From NCBI RefSeq assembly GCF_030143245.1, contig NZ_JARJNS010000009.1:43672-107671 (forward strand): DNA of 64,000 nucleotides, in the 5' to 3' direction. Positions 25,176 to 33,595 of this stretch are shown piece after piece. The DNA is from Rhabdaerophilum sp. SD176 (GTDB lineage Bacteria > Pseudomonadota > Alphaproteobacteria > Rhizobiales > Beijerinckiaceae). Under the pieces are notes generated by a model. That model made no database searches. It was not told the origin of the DNA and worked only from the letters and a program-made list of their open reading frames with translations. Every line of letters starts with the position of its first letter. The first letter of the stretch is position 1. Position numbers and translations under genes: made by a program.

Positions 25176-27436
25176 TGGGCGTCCCCAGTGTTGGCCTTCG
25201 CGGGACGGCTCAGGGCAAACGAGAACCGGTCATCCTGTGCGGCAATCGCCATCAATCCCGGCAGGCCTTCGTTCTCAAGTTCGTGCCCCAGCCAGCGGAG
25301 TTGCATGAGGTCAACGCTGCTGGGCATGGACGAAGTGCAATCCGGATGGGAATGCCATTCGCCGACGTAGCGGAGCTGGTGCATAGTCGCAGCGACGGCG
25401 GCAGCGACTTGCTCGGTGAGATTCACCACGCCCCGTTCGAAGCCGGTCTGCGATGCGCGGCTGTCTTCCGGCGCGGGCAGCGCATGCGCGATATGGACTG
25501 ACTTGCGGCTCATATCGGCGATTCCAAGGAGCACCCCGCCCGTTTCATTGGGCAACATGGCGCGGCGCATGGCGGCAAGGTCGTCCAAGAGGCCAGCGTC
25601 GTATGCAATCGTCCATGCGCCCAGGTCCAGGTGGACAACAGGCGCGCCGCGACGCTGCACGCGGCTGACTTCCCCGTTGGGATGGAGGGTCCAGAGCGTG
25701 ATAGTCGCTTCGTCCTCCGCCAGCGCGGAAACGATGCCTTTGGCCACGAGCGCGCTTAGGATGGCGGCGCTGCTGGCCGGGATGCGATTGGTCAGCGCCC
25801 GGCATGACCCGGTATAGCGCACGCCGGGACCGCTTGCGGCGAGGTGACCGGCCAATGCAGCGTCGGTCAACACGAGGCGGTGATACTGGGCTTCGAGATC
25901 ACGCAGTGTCAAAGAGCGATCGGCATTCTCGGTCAGAAGCACGACCGAGGTGCCGGAGGGATTAAAGAAGGCGCAGACGCGGCGGGCCTTTGCGTTCGGC
26001 AGATCGGACAGATGGCGCGAGACCGCGACCGACGCCGAAGCGTCAATGATGACCTCGGCTTCCGTCAGCGCAGTGTTGAGGCGGGTTTGGCAGTCAGCGG
26101 CCGGGGTAAGAACATTGCACTGGATCGCGTCAACCGGTTCGTCGAGCAGGCCCGCAAGCGTATCGGCTAGCGCGGCGGCCTTAGGGGCGCCGAGATCACC
26201 AACAAACAGGGCGTGGCGGACAAGGTTATGCGGCAATAGGAAATCGTCGTCGCTGATCGTCCATGCAAAGGCACCCTCGCGGGCAAGAGCGACTGAGAGC
26301 TGCGAGCCCAGGGAACCAGCGCCGACCAGCACCGCGCGGCGGCGGTCAGGCGTTGCATGGCCCGCGATGGCAGCGGCGAGGTCTCGGTTGAGGGAAAAGT
26401 GCACCTGCGCGGGTTCAATGCGCAGCGGCTGGTTGCCCGGCGCGCCTTCGGGGATAGCCGTCATATAGGCGCGCTTATCGCCAACCTTGCTGTTGTTGGC
26501 GCAAAGGACACCGAGCGCGACGCCGATCTCTCCGGCGGTGTCGAAGGTAAGGAAGGCGCGGAAGTCGTTGACGGCACGACACTGGCCCTCGGCTACGGGA
26601 AAGACCACCACGACGGCGAGACGGGATGCAAGGCGGCGGACATCGGCGTGTTCAAGCCCAGCCCAGGCTTTCAGCCGGTTCTTGAGTTCATCCATCAGCC
26701 GGATACCGCATTTACCCAGTTCGTCAGCGAGTGCTGCCAGCGTATCAGGCGCGTGCCGCAGGCGGGCCATGGTCTGCGGCTGGGCCTGAAACGCCAGCAC
26801 GGTGAACGCCGGGGGCTGCCGGTCGGAAGGATCGGCGGGCCGTGAAATGATTAAATTCTGATTGTCGGGGCGGACGATGCCCGCCACCTCGCCCGGCTCC
26901 TTCGTGTCGGCAAGCGCCGCTTGGGGAAGAACGAGGCCAAGCTGCGAGGTAAAGAAGAGCGGATCGGGCGGTTGCGCCGGATCGTGCAGTTCGCCTCGCG
27001 CCGCCTTAGCTAGCCAGAGCTGGATGCGGCGCGCGATGTCGTTGGCGGAGGTCGTCAGCCGCGCTTCGGCCCACGGGCGGTCGTCAATGCACAAGGCGTA
27101 GGGACCGCCGGGCGGCGACCAGTTCTGATGCAGCGTGTCGGGAAAGTCCTCGCGTAAGGACACGATGCTTGGCTGGCCGCCTGCGTAAGGAAGCACAACG
27201 GCGACCTGCTCGATGGCCCGGATGGGATGAGCGAGGTCTTGCGGGCGCTCCACGGCCACCTCAAGCCCGACCGCCGCGTAGCCCAGTTCCGTTGACTGGC
27301 GCAGTCCGATCAGCGTCATGCCGGGTAGCGCGCCCGCCATAGCGAGCGACGCCAGCTCCCGGGCGAGAACCGGAATCAACCCGGCGGTGTCGGCGACCTC
27401 GGTGCCGAAAGTGGTCCACCATGTGTGCAGGGCCAT
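25172..27436 (-). CDS. Single-chain E2-E1-JAB ubiquitin-like conjugation/deconjugation protein
   Basis: 754 residues with three modules. Residues 1-150 look like a prokaryotic E2 with candidate cysteine Cys116 in GGPYALCIDDRPW. Residues 340-590 form a ThiF/E1 adenylating domain: nucleotide loop VGAGSLGS at 371-378, SDDDFLLPHNLVRH at 395-408, and candidate transfer cysteine Cys545 in TGSCRALTNRIP. Residues 610-745 form a JAB/JAMM isopeptidase: Glu631, HSHP at 695-698, Ser706 and Asp709, the complete zinc site. In type II CBASS the same activities are split between Cap2 (E1-E2) and Cap3 (JAB) and attach the cyclase C-terminus to targets. Here all are in one chain, between MBL (9-base gap) and patatin (overlap). 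No ubiquitin-like ORF is nearby. Confidence 0.85.
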   Translation of the reverse strand: MALHTWWTTFGTEVADTAGLIPVLARELASLAMAGALPGMTLIGLRQSTELGYAAVGLEVAVERPQDLAHPIRAIEQVAVVLPYAGGQPSIVSLREDFPDTLHQNWSPPGGPYALCIDDRPWAEARLTTSANDIARRIQLWLAKAARGELHDPAQPPDPLFFTSQLGLVLPQAALADTKEPGEVAGIVRPDNQNLIISRPADPSDRQPPAFTVLAFQAQPQTMARLRHAPDTLAALADELGKCGIRLMDELKNRLKAWAGLEHADVRRLASRLAVVVVFPVAEGQCRAVNDFRAFLTFDTAGEIGVALGVLCANNSKVGDKRAYMTAIPEGAPGNQPLRIEPAQVHFSLNRDLAAAIAGHATPDRRRAVLVGAGSLGSQLSVALAREGAFAWTISDDDFLLPHNLVRHALFVGDLGAPKAAALADTLAGLLDEPVDAIQCNVLTPAADCQTRLNTALTEAEVIIDASASVAVSRHLSDLPNAKARRVCAFFNPSGTSVVLLTENADRSLTLRDLEAQYHRLVLTDAALAGHLAASGPGVRYTGSCRALTNRIPASSAAILSALVAKGIVSALAEDEATITLWTLHPNGEVSRVQRRGAPVVHLDLGAWTIAYDAGLLDDLAAMRRAMLPNETGGVLLGIADMSRKSVHIAHALPAPEDSRASQTGFERGVVNLTEQVAAAVAATMHQLRYVGEWHSHPDCTSSMPSSVDLMQLRWLGHELENEGLPGLMAIAAQDDRFSFALSRPAKANTGDAQ

Positions 27437-27445
27437 GGCGTCCGG

Positions 27446-28579
27446 TCACCCCGCCCGCGCCGGGGTGGAGATCACGCTGGCCGCGCCGACGGTGGCGGAG
27501 ACTGTGAGCAGTGTCGCGCCGCGATTGGTAATCTGGATGGTGGTGGGCTTGGGTTTGCTCGCCGACGGCAAGTCCATCGTTACCTTGAAGGCACCATCCT
27601 TCATCTTCGCGACGCGCTTGTAATAGGCTGCTGCCTCGCGATGCGGCGGCTGCACATCCCTGTCTTCGGCACTGCCCTTGATAGGAATGGTGTCGCTCGT
27701 GGACATCATTGTGCAGCGCTCCTGCCCTTGCTCTTCACACAACCACTTCACATCAGCGGTAGGCTCTGTTTCGTCTTCACCCTTTTCCGGCCCGATCGAA
27801 AGGTAGGAGCAGTGGTGCGGAATCTTGAAGACATCCCAGCGCAGACGGTCCTCGTTCTTGTGGCGTTTGCTGGTCTGCACGATCTGGTCAATCGAGTCGG
27901 AATTAATATCCGACATGAACAGCGCGTTCGTTTCGCGTGCCCCTTCGAGGAAGGTCGCCTGAAAAACGACGCTGTCCTGGTTGCGGTCCACGACCTCGTT
28001 CTCGTTCTGGCGCCAGCCGAACGGGCTGTGGATGAAGAACTGCACGCGCTCCGGTCCGGCGGTCGAGAAACCGGGCACGTACTGGCCGGCGTCGGTGATG
28101 AGATGGGCGCGCGATTCCAGCGTCAGGCCGTTCTTCTCCAGCCACTCCTTGAGCTTCGTCGGGCGCGAGAAAACGCGGATGCCGGAGCCCTTCTTGAGGC
28201 GGTGGCGCGCTTCCTGGCGGATGATGCGCGCGCTGTCGTCGAGACCGTCTTCGAGGATCGCGGCAGCGGGCACCCAGAGTTCCTTGATCTTGATGCGCCC
28301 CTCGCCTTGATACTTGCTTGCATGCTCGAGCCAAAAGAAATCGCCGGAGCCACAGCAGTGGTCGTCGTCGAGATGCGTGAACAGGGCAACATCGAAATAG
28401 TCGCGCTTTGCCACCCGCAGGTCGGCTTTCAATTCCTCGGGCAAATCGATGCGAAGGTCTGACGAGTCGGCCGAATTACGCATGTCGGCGTAGTCGACAA
28501 GCAGCTTCCTGCCGTCCGCAAGGTCGAAACGGGTGCAATCTGCATTGCCGAGAGGGTGGAATGTGAGTTTCGCGGTCAT
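27446..28579 (-). CDS. Metallo-beta-lactamase-fold hydrolase, first gene of the conjugation-linked operon
   Basis: 377 residues, start chosen at MTAKLTFHPL (28579). N-terminal strands DCTRFDLADGRKLLVDYAD lead to the metal motif THLDDDHCCG: His69, Asp71, Asp73, His74, the H-x-[HD]-x-D-H signature with Asp in the second position, as in ComEC-like MBL proteins. Further ligands may be in the LFMSDINSDS and KIPHHCSYLS segments, both typical of the ComEC/competence branch. It could be a nuclease or phosphodiesterase; substrate unknown. The protein ends ...TPARAG, with glycine as the last residue, which matters next to an E1/E2. It precedes the E2-E1-JAB gene by 9 bases. A longer frame up to 28651 overlaps the promoter and is rejected. 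Confidence 0.85.
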   Translation of the reverse strand: MTAKLTFHPLGNADCTRFDLADGRKLLVDYADMRNSADSSDLRIDLPEELKADLRVAKRDYFDVALFTHLDDDHCCGSGDFFWLEHASKYQGEGRIKIKELWVPAAAILEDGLDDSARIIRQEARHRLKKGSGIRVFSRPTKLKEWLEKNGLTLESRAHLITDAGQYVPGFSTAGPERVQFFIHSPFGWRQNENEVVDRNQDSVVFQATFLEGARETNALFMSDINSDSIDQIVQTSKRHKNEDRLRWDVFKIPHHCSYLSIGPEKGEDETEPTADVKWLCEEQGQERCTMMSTSDTIPIKGSAEDRDVQPPHREAAAYYKRVAKMKDGAFKVTMDLPSASKPKPTTIQITNRGATLLTVSATVGAASVISTPARAG

Positions 28580-28615
28580 AGCCCGCCAATCCTTTCTAGA
28601 TCGCAATATGGACGA

Positions 28616-28651
28616 TTTCGTATAGATATATCTTACGATTTGCATCGTCAA
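28616..28651 (-). promoter_or_regulatory. Promoter with overlapping palindrome for the MBL operon
   Basis: On the minus strand: -35 TTGACG (28646-28651), 17-base spacer, -10 TATCTA (28623-28628). The -10 lies within a near-perfect palindrome at 28618-28638: arms TCGTA and TACGA around AGATATATCT, itself palindromic. A repressor bound here would block transcription. The divergent HTH protein at 28738 is the likely ligand (inference). Confidence 0.6.
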
Positions 28652-28737
28652 GGCGTTGTTATATGAAACCGTGCAACTAAATCAGACGGCGCGCTTGAGG
28701 GCATTGGACGAGTGCGCAATAATGGGAGCAAAATGCC

Positions 28738-29061
28738 ATGACATTAGCGTCTAAGATCAAAGAGTTACGAATGAAGAGCGGAAAGTCTCTTCAAGAGGTC
28801 GCTGATGCCGTTGGCGCGTCGAAAGCCCATATGTGGGATATCGAGCGAGGAGCGAGCAAGAATCCATCGCTCGATCTCTTGGGCAAGCTGGCTGGATTTT
28901 ATCGGATTCCAATCGCCGATCTGGTTGGGGAAAATCCAAATGCTTCAGGAGAGCCGGAGGAGCTGGTAGTTATGTACCGTGACCTAAAGGAACTTGATCC
29001 GCGAGACCGGGAGGTCATTGCCGGATTAATGGAACAAATGAAAGCACGGAAGCAAAGCTGA
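28738..29061 (+). CDS. XRE-family HTH repressor, partner of ImmA
   Basis: 107 residues. SLQEVADAVGASKAHMWDIE is a canonical XRE helix-turn-helix, followed by the usual SLDLLGKLAGFYRIPIADLVGE and a short C-terminal tail. GGGAG lies 9 bases upstream of the ATG. Its TGA overlaps the ImmA ATG (TGATG), so the two are coupled. Such pairs work as a repressor and the protease that inactivates it. Divergence from the MBL promoter with its palindromic operator makes it the probable repressor of the MBL operon. Confidence 0.9.
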   Translation: MTLASKIKELRMKSGKSLQEVADAVGASKAHMWDIERGASKNPSLDLLGKLAGFYRIPIADLVGENPNASGEPEELVVMYRDLKELDPRDREVIAGLMEQMKARKQS

Positions 29062-29966
29062 TGGCAGTCTCGCGGATGGATCTGGCCGATGCTGCTTCTC
29101 CTGATCGAATCGTGATGGAGATTTTTAAGCATGAACCCAACCTACCCATCCCCGTTCCTATCGAATCGCTTTGCCGCCAACTCGACATCAGCGCAGTCCA
29201 GCCGTTACAAACTGCTGGTTATGAAGGTGGATTGATTACTGATCGTGACAAATGCGATGGCATCATTCTGTTCAATGCCAACAGCCCAGAGACGCGAAAA
29301 CGCTTCACGATTGCCCACGAACTTGGGCATTTTCTGATACCCTCACACGTGCCGTCTGCAGACGGCCAATTTCTGTGCTCGCAGCAGGACATGTTTCGCT
29401 TGTCAGCCGGAGAGCGGGACAAGCGCCATCGTATGGAAGTTGAAGCCAACCGGTTTGCGTCACGCCTCCTCCTTCCCGCCAAGCAATTCCGGATCGATGT
29501 CGCGGCATCCAAAGATCCAGACATCCAGCAGGTGGCAGCACTTGCCCGCCGATACAATGTCAGCAAGGAAGCTCTGGGACGAGCGTATGCCGAGTTTCGT
29601 GAGGAACCAACCGCGATCCTGATTACCAAGGACGGAAAGCTGCTCCGATCGTACGTCCCGCCTACAAAATTTCCATTCCTGTCGGTTCGCAACGGTTCCC
29701 CGATACCACGGCAGTCTTTGTTATGGCGCCGCCGTCATGAAGTTGGCATCGCAAGCGATTTGGACGAAGCCGATGCTGGTGTCTGGATTGACATTGAGCG
29801 CGGAAAACGCGCACCAACGCTCTACGAGCAGGTTCTCCCGCAAAAACAAGGCTTCGCGATGATCCTGCTGACGATAGATCCGCCAGCCGATGACGATCAT
29901 GATCCTGACGGGGATCGAACAGCGAAGGAACGTTTGCAACATCGACAGGCGCAGTGGCGACGTTGA
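29061..29966 (+). CDS. ImmA/IrrE-family metallopeptidase
   Basis: 301 residues. The zinc-protease motif HEXXH is in TIAHELGHFLIPSH, with the third ligand Glu in RHRMEVEANRFASRLLLP, exactly as in ImmA/IrrE. The N-terminal part has LPIPVPIESLCRQLDI, the usual ImmA entry. In ICEBs1 and Deinococcus the family cleaves a partner HTH repressor in response to DNA damage. Here it is cotranslated with such a repressor facing a defence-like operon, suggesting damage- or infection-triggered derepression. The C-terminal 100 residues are an extra domain of unknown role, possibly the sensor. Confidence 0.92.
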   Translation: MAVSRMDLADAASPDRIVMEIFKHEPNLPIPVPIESLCRQLDISAVQPLQTAGYEGGLITDRDKCDGIILFNANSPETRKRFTIAHELGHFLIPSHVPSADGQFLCSQQDMFRLSAGERDKRHRMEVEANRFASRLLLPAKQFRIDVAASKDPDIQQVAALARRYNVSKEALGRAYAEFREEPTAILITKDGKLLRSYVPPTKFPFLSVRNGSPIPRQSLLWRRRHEVGIASDLDEADAGVWIDIERGKRAPTLYEQVLPQKQGFAMILLTIDPPADDDHDPDGDRTAKERLQHRQAQWRR

Positions 29967-30093
29967 GGAGCTTTGTCTAGGATTCAAAGTGCGCTTGATG
30001 ACCGGATTTCGAAATTGGGTTTGTGTACTTTGCGACAGCAATGGGGGCGCGCAAAGCTATCCTAGAAGCTAGAGGCGGTTCAGGCATGCACGC

Positions 30094-31698
30094 TCACTCT
30101 TCTGGGAAAATGATCCGGGCTTCAAAGCCGATTTCCTGCAACAGGTAGAGCAGATTGCCCCCATCGATGAGCTCGATCGGCTTATCCTTGGCGAAATCAA
30201 AGGCATCAGGTCCATACCCGCTGGTCGAAACGAGAATTCCCTTGTTGGCCCCCTCATTCATCATGGTTCCGTAAAGATCGCGGACGGCTGACACACCAAC
30301 CGTGTGGCGGTATCGTTTGGCCTGAATGACAACCTTGCCGCCCAGGACCGGACGCCTGTCGAAGGCTACGCAGTCAACCCCGCCGTCGCGCGAAGAACGA
30401 GTCAGTTTGCTTTCGAGGCCCATCTGCCCAAACAGATTCGCCACGAGCTGCTCGAACTCGAAAGGCGTCAATTCCATTAGGTTTTTGGCCGATGCGAGGC
30501 CGGACACCAGGTCGGTCTGATCAACGAAGCGCGCATCCGCCATCTTGAACTCGATGATTGGTTTCACCGGTTGTGCTTCTTCCGGCCGTCTTGAGACTTG
30601 TGCACCGAGGTTCTTGAGGCAAACCGCTTTGTCGATGCGTCGAAGGTCAATCTGCTGGAATTTCTCGCGGGTCGTCCTGACCGATATCAGATGCGGCTGG
30701 ATATCCTGACCTGTCGCTGGGTCGACTGTATGGATATAGCCGTTGAAACAAATCACCTCTATATGTGTGTGGCTGTCTGCCTCGAAAAGTTCGTGAATCG
30801 TGCGCAGAGCAGTTGCTGCGATCACGTCCTGATAAATCTCTTTGATTTCTGACGCCTTGCGCGGTTTCTCGCTGATCGTGTCCTGCGAACGGACATAACG
30901 GTATTCGGCTACGGCAGGCACAACGTCGCTTGTGGGGAGCTGATATTCGACAACCAGCTGTTTTGAGGCACTCGTGTAAGCAACCGAAAAGACCTGCGGG
31001 AAACCCTCAGGGTACGATGAGCGTTCCAGAACCATAGTTGAATATGAGACAATCGCATTTGGATCGCCAGCTTTGTAATCGGCTTCAAAGAGATCGACCT
31101 CAGCGTTCCGTTGAGCTTTTTTCGCGTCGAAGTCATGCTGCTTACGCGCATGTTCAGCCCGAGCAGCATCTAAAGTCGCGATCCGTTGCGCCTCTCTCAA
31201 CTTCCAGGCCGCAAGCTCTTTCTCAAATTCCGATTTCGCGTTCTCGATCGCCTTCTCATGGCGCCCCTTAGAGCCCGGCACCAGCTTCTTCATAAATGTC
31301 AGTGCAGGAATGCGTTGGAGATAGCCATCCAGATCGGGTGTGGGGGCCTGTGTGATCTGCGAGCGTGCAGGAGTAAATGCGGGAAATGTATCGTGTATCC
31401 GCAGCGCGGAAAAATCGATCCGATCATCGACAGAAAGGGTGTCGTTCAGGATCGATTTCAATTGTTCAATCTTCTGCTCGGCTTCCGCCTTGAGATCAGC
31501 GGCTTCTTGTTCGCGATCTTCCAGATATTGCTCTTTTTCGTAGCGGGCTTGCTCTTTCAAAGAACGAAGGTTCTCACGTTCCTCTCGTGCTGCTTCCCGT
31601 AGTTGCGCTCTGACATATCGATCATGTTCGCGAGCGGCCTTAGCACGCGCTGCTTCAGATTGCCGCTGGGCGCGCGAGACATCGCGCGCGATCGCCAT
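30094..31698 (-). CDS. Mrr-family restriction endonuclease with coiled-coil N-terminus
   Basis: 534 residues from ATG 31698, preceded by GAGGTGGAA. Residues 1-110 are a long charged coiled coil rich in Glu/Lys/Arg/Ala; the middle region is of unknown fold. The last 130 residues are an Mrr catalytic domain: SSRDGGVDCVAFDRR (Asp), GKVVIQAKRYRH (the Q-A-K variant of the D/E-X-K site) and KGILVSTSGYGPDAFDFA. Mrr enzymes cut methylated or otherwise foreign DNA. The coiled coil could support oligomerisation or membrane/partner contacts. It is convergent with ImmA and closes the defence island. Whether it belongs functionally to the MBL system is unknown. Confidence 0.88.
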   Translation of the reverse strand: MAIARDVSRAQRQSEAARAKAAREHDRYVRAQLREAAREERENLRSLKEQARYEKEQYLEDREQEAADLKAEAEQKIEQLKSILNDTLSVDDRIDFSALRIHDTFPAFTPARSQITQAPTPDLDGYLQRIPALTFMKKLVPGSKGRHEKAIENAKSEFEKELAAWKLREAQRIATLDAARAEHARKQHDFDAKKAQRNAEVDLFEADYKAGDPNAIVSYSTMVLERSSYPEGFPQVFSVAYTSASKQLVVEYQLPTSDVVPAVAEYRYVRSQDTISEKPRKASEIKEIYQDVIAATALRTIHELFEADSHTHIEVICFNGYIHTVDPATGQDIQPHLISVRTTREKFQQIDLRRIDKAVCLKNLGAQVSRRPEEAQPVKPIIEFKMADARFVDQTDLVSGLASAKNLMELTPFEFEQLVANLFGQMGLESKLTRSSRDGGVDCVAFDRRPVLGGKVVIQAKRYRHTVGVSAVRDLYGTMMNEGANKGILVSTSGYGPDAFDFAKDKPIELIDGGNLLYLLQEIGFEARIIFPEE

Positions 31699-31990
31699 CA
31701 GTATTCCACCTCTGCGCCCCACAGTTCTTGGCTCCCGTTCACGTTGCTATATTTTTATTTCACAAAATAACGCACGCGTTGCAACTGACTTGGAACTCCA
31801 GCTTGTGTATCGCCCATTTATCCGGCCAGACCGCGAACAAGTCCCAGATAACGCTTGCCAATCTGTCATCGGCATGCAGCTCGCGATGATCCGATTACCC
31901 CCTGGAAGCGGCCAAAGCGCCGCTCCAACATCGGGGGCAATAAGGGGGCGAGGTGAATGACCGGCTGAAATGGAGAGCGCATACCTGCCG

Positions 31991-32635
31991 CTACCCAAAT
32001 CTGCTTCCCGCCTCGGTGAACGTATACCCGCTGGCGATAATGCCTTCTTGCACCACCTCGTTCGACATCTGGTGGTCATATTCCTGCTCAAGCTGGCGAT
32101 AGAGCCATCGCGCGAGATCTCGGAGGGCGTCTGAAACGCCTTCCTCGGCGTTGGCGGTTGGAGGCTGAGATCGATCGCTGTTTCGCTCGACAGAAATCTC
32201 CATGCTGTGCTCGTGGTAGTATCGGCCCCGATGCGTGACGCGGGCCTCAAGGGCATAGAGGTTCTTGTGCTGGATCTGCTGAAGCTGGTCGGCGATTGTG
32301 GCCAGCCGCATATCCCTTGGCGCATAGGCTCGGATGGCGCGGGACGCGCCTTTCCGATAGCTATAGCTGCCTTCGAAGCACGCGCCGTCACCCTGGCTCG
32401 CAAACCCTGAAAACCAGATGCAGGACTTCTGGCAGGTACCGCCGCCATAGAGGCGCACAGGCCGGGTTGCGAGAACCACACCGAGGATCTCGCAGATGCG
32501 CTCGAAATCCTCGAAGACTGTAACATGCCAGTCGTCATGGGCAGACGCCTGACGATACCAATCGCGAGCGCGCTCCTGGGCGCGCTCATCCAACTCATCG
32601 AAGGTGTAGACGGTTGTTTCGATCAACTCAGGCAT
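31991..32635 (-). CDS. Conserved plasmid protein, function unknown
   Basis: 214 residues, soluble. It has ETTVYTFDELDERAQERARDWY near the N-terminus and a C-terminal ALRDLARWLYRQLEQEYDH helix. Similar proteins on alphaproteobacterial plasmids have been labelled as antitoxins of stability systems, but the sequence shows no toxin partner here. Its start overlaps the end of the DUF6915-like gene by 8 bases, and it is last in a minus-strand run with the DUF6878 and ParB-like genes, so it probably shares their mRNA. No DNA-binding motif recognised. Confidence 0.75.
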   Translation of the reverse strand: MPELIETTVYTFDELDERAQERARDWYRQASAHDDWHVTVFEDFERICEILGVVLATRPVRLYGGGTCQKSCIWFSGFASQGDGACFEGSYSYRKGASRAIRAYAPRDMRLATIADQLQQIQHKNLYALEARVTHRGRYYHEHSMEISVERNSDRSQPPTANAEEGVSDALRDLARWLYRQLEQEYDHQMSNEVVQEGIIASGYTFTEAGSRFG

Positions 32636-33005
32636 CGGAAATCTCCCGGATCAGGAGATGAGGATCGAGATCGATCTCGATTTTCTGGGTGCGCCCCATC
32701 CATGGCACAGGCTGGATCGCTCGAGCCCAGTCCGCGAAACTCGGGATGAAACCGAGATCCTCGGTGACATGCTGCTCGCCGACCCAGCGTGTCGGGATGA
32801 CGCGGCCCGACGAGAGGGTGATCGTCACACCGAAGATCGTCTCGGCCATGAAGATGCCCTCGGCATGATGCCGGAGCGCCCTGTGCCGGAAATCCGCAAC
32901 GATCTCCTTCGACGCGTCGAACCAGGTGTGGATCGCAAGATAATCGTCGACGGTGCCGCCCCATTTTTTGCTTGAGGAGAGAGCGTGGTGATAGGGATGA
33001 GCCAT
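32628..33005 (-). CDS. DUF6915-like conserved plasmid protein
   Basis: 125 residues starting MAHPYHHALSSSKKWGG. His-rich segments (HTWFDASKE, RHRALRHHAEGIF) and RVIPTRWVGEQHVTEDLGFI match a small family seen with ParB-like and DUF6878 genes on alphaproteobacterial plasmids. The histidines could bind a metal; its role is unknown. It sits 12 bases after the DUF6878-like gene. Confidence 0.75.
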   Translation of the reverse strand: MAHPYHHALSSSKKWGGTVDDYLAIHTWFDASKEIVADFRHRALRHHAEGIFMAETIFGVTITLSSGRVIPTRWVGEQHVTEDLGFIPSFADWARAIQPVPWMGRTQKIEIDLDPHLLIREISDA

Positions 33006-33017
33006 GATCGCCTCCGC

Positions 33018-33521
33018 TCAGAACGTGTGGGAGGAGAATTCGGTGACGGTCATCCGCTCGTGATAGTCGAGCCGGATTTCCTGAGGGGTAACGTCGAAGA
33101 CGAACTCCCCATAGGCACCTTCATTGAGCTCCCATCCGCCATGGGTTTCGCTGAGGGCGTCGTAGACCAGATGCTCGATCGCTTCGGTCAGCGTCATCTC
33201 GCGGGGCTCCGGTTCGCTCTTTCCCCAGACAATCGCGACAATGCTGATCGCCTGGTCGGGTAGCGGAAGGATCATGTTGGCGGCATCGCGCGCCTCGATG
33301 CTCTCGATCTGCCCGCTATCGCCGTAGCCATCAAAGCTGACGGTGACGGTTGCGACGCCAGCGCCGGCGAGCGCAGCAAAGACGGCAGATTTGTTCGCGG
33401 GGCGCAGAGCTGCGCGTTGTAACTTCTCGGCTTCAATCTCAGCCATGATGTCGGACATCGTCACCGGAAGGGCGATGAGTGTCGGTTCGGGCGTTGCGGG
33501 ACTATTGGCTTCGTTGGCCAT
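33018..33521 (-). CDS. DUF6878-like conserved plasmid protein
   Basis: 167 residues, start at ATG 33521 behind GAGAG. The pattern VTVSFDGYGDSGQIESIEA and the C-terminal HGGWELNEGAYGEFVFDV...IRLDYHERMT are the hallmark of DUF6878, a small protein of unknown function on alphaproteobacterial plasmids. It shows no export signal. It lies between the ParB-like gene and the DUF6915-like gene in one apparent operon, which suggests a shared maintenance or anti-restriction role (inference). Confidence 0.78.
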   Translation of the reverse strand: MANEANSPATPEPTLIALPVTMSDIMAEIEAEKLQRAALRPANKSAVFAALAGAGVATVTVSFDGYGDSGQIESIEARDAANMILPLPDQAISIVAIVWGKSEPEPREMTLTEAIEHLVYDALSETHGGWELNEGAYGEFVFDVTPQEIRLDYHERMTVTEFSSHTF

Positions 33522-33595
33522 GGGGCTCTCCAGAATGAAAAAGCCCGACACGAGACAGGCTCGGCCGGGCAGGGGATCGATGAGGCAAGGAAGGG

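Noticed and set aside
27425..28462. 345-codon plus-strand frame opposite the MBL gene
   Set aside because: Antisense shadow of a gene with intact metal motif and operon context.
22623..28579. A standard CBASS or Pycsar operon
   Set aside because: No CD-NTase (GS plus Asp triad) or class III cyclase frame on either strand between 20900 and 31700.
31747..32598. 283-codon minus-strand frame
   Set aside because: Ser/Arg-rich and out of frame with the conserved 214-residue protein it overlaps.
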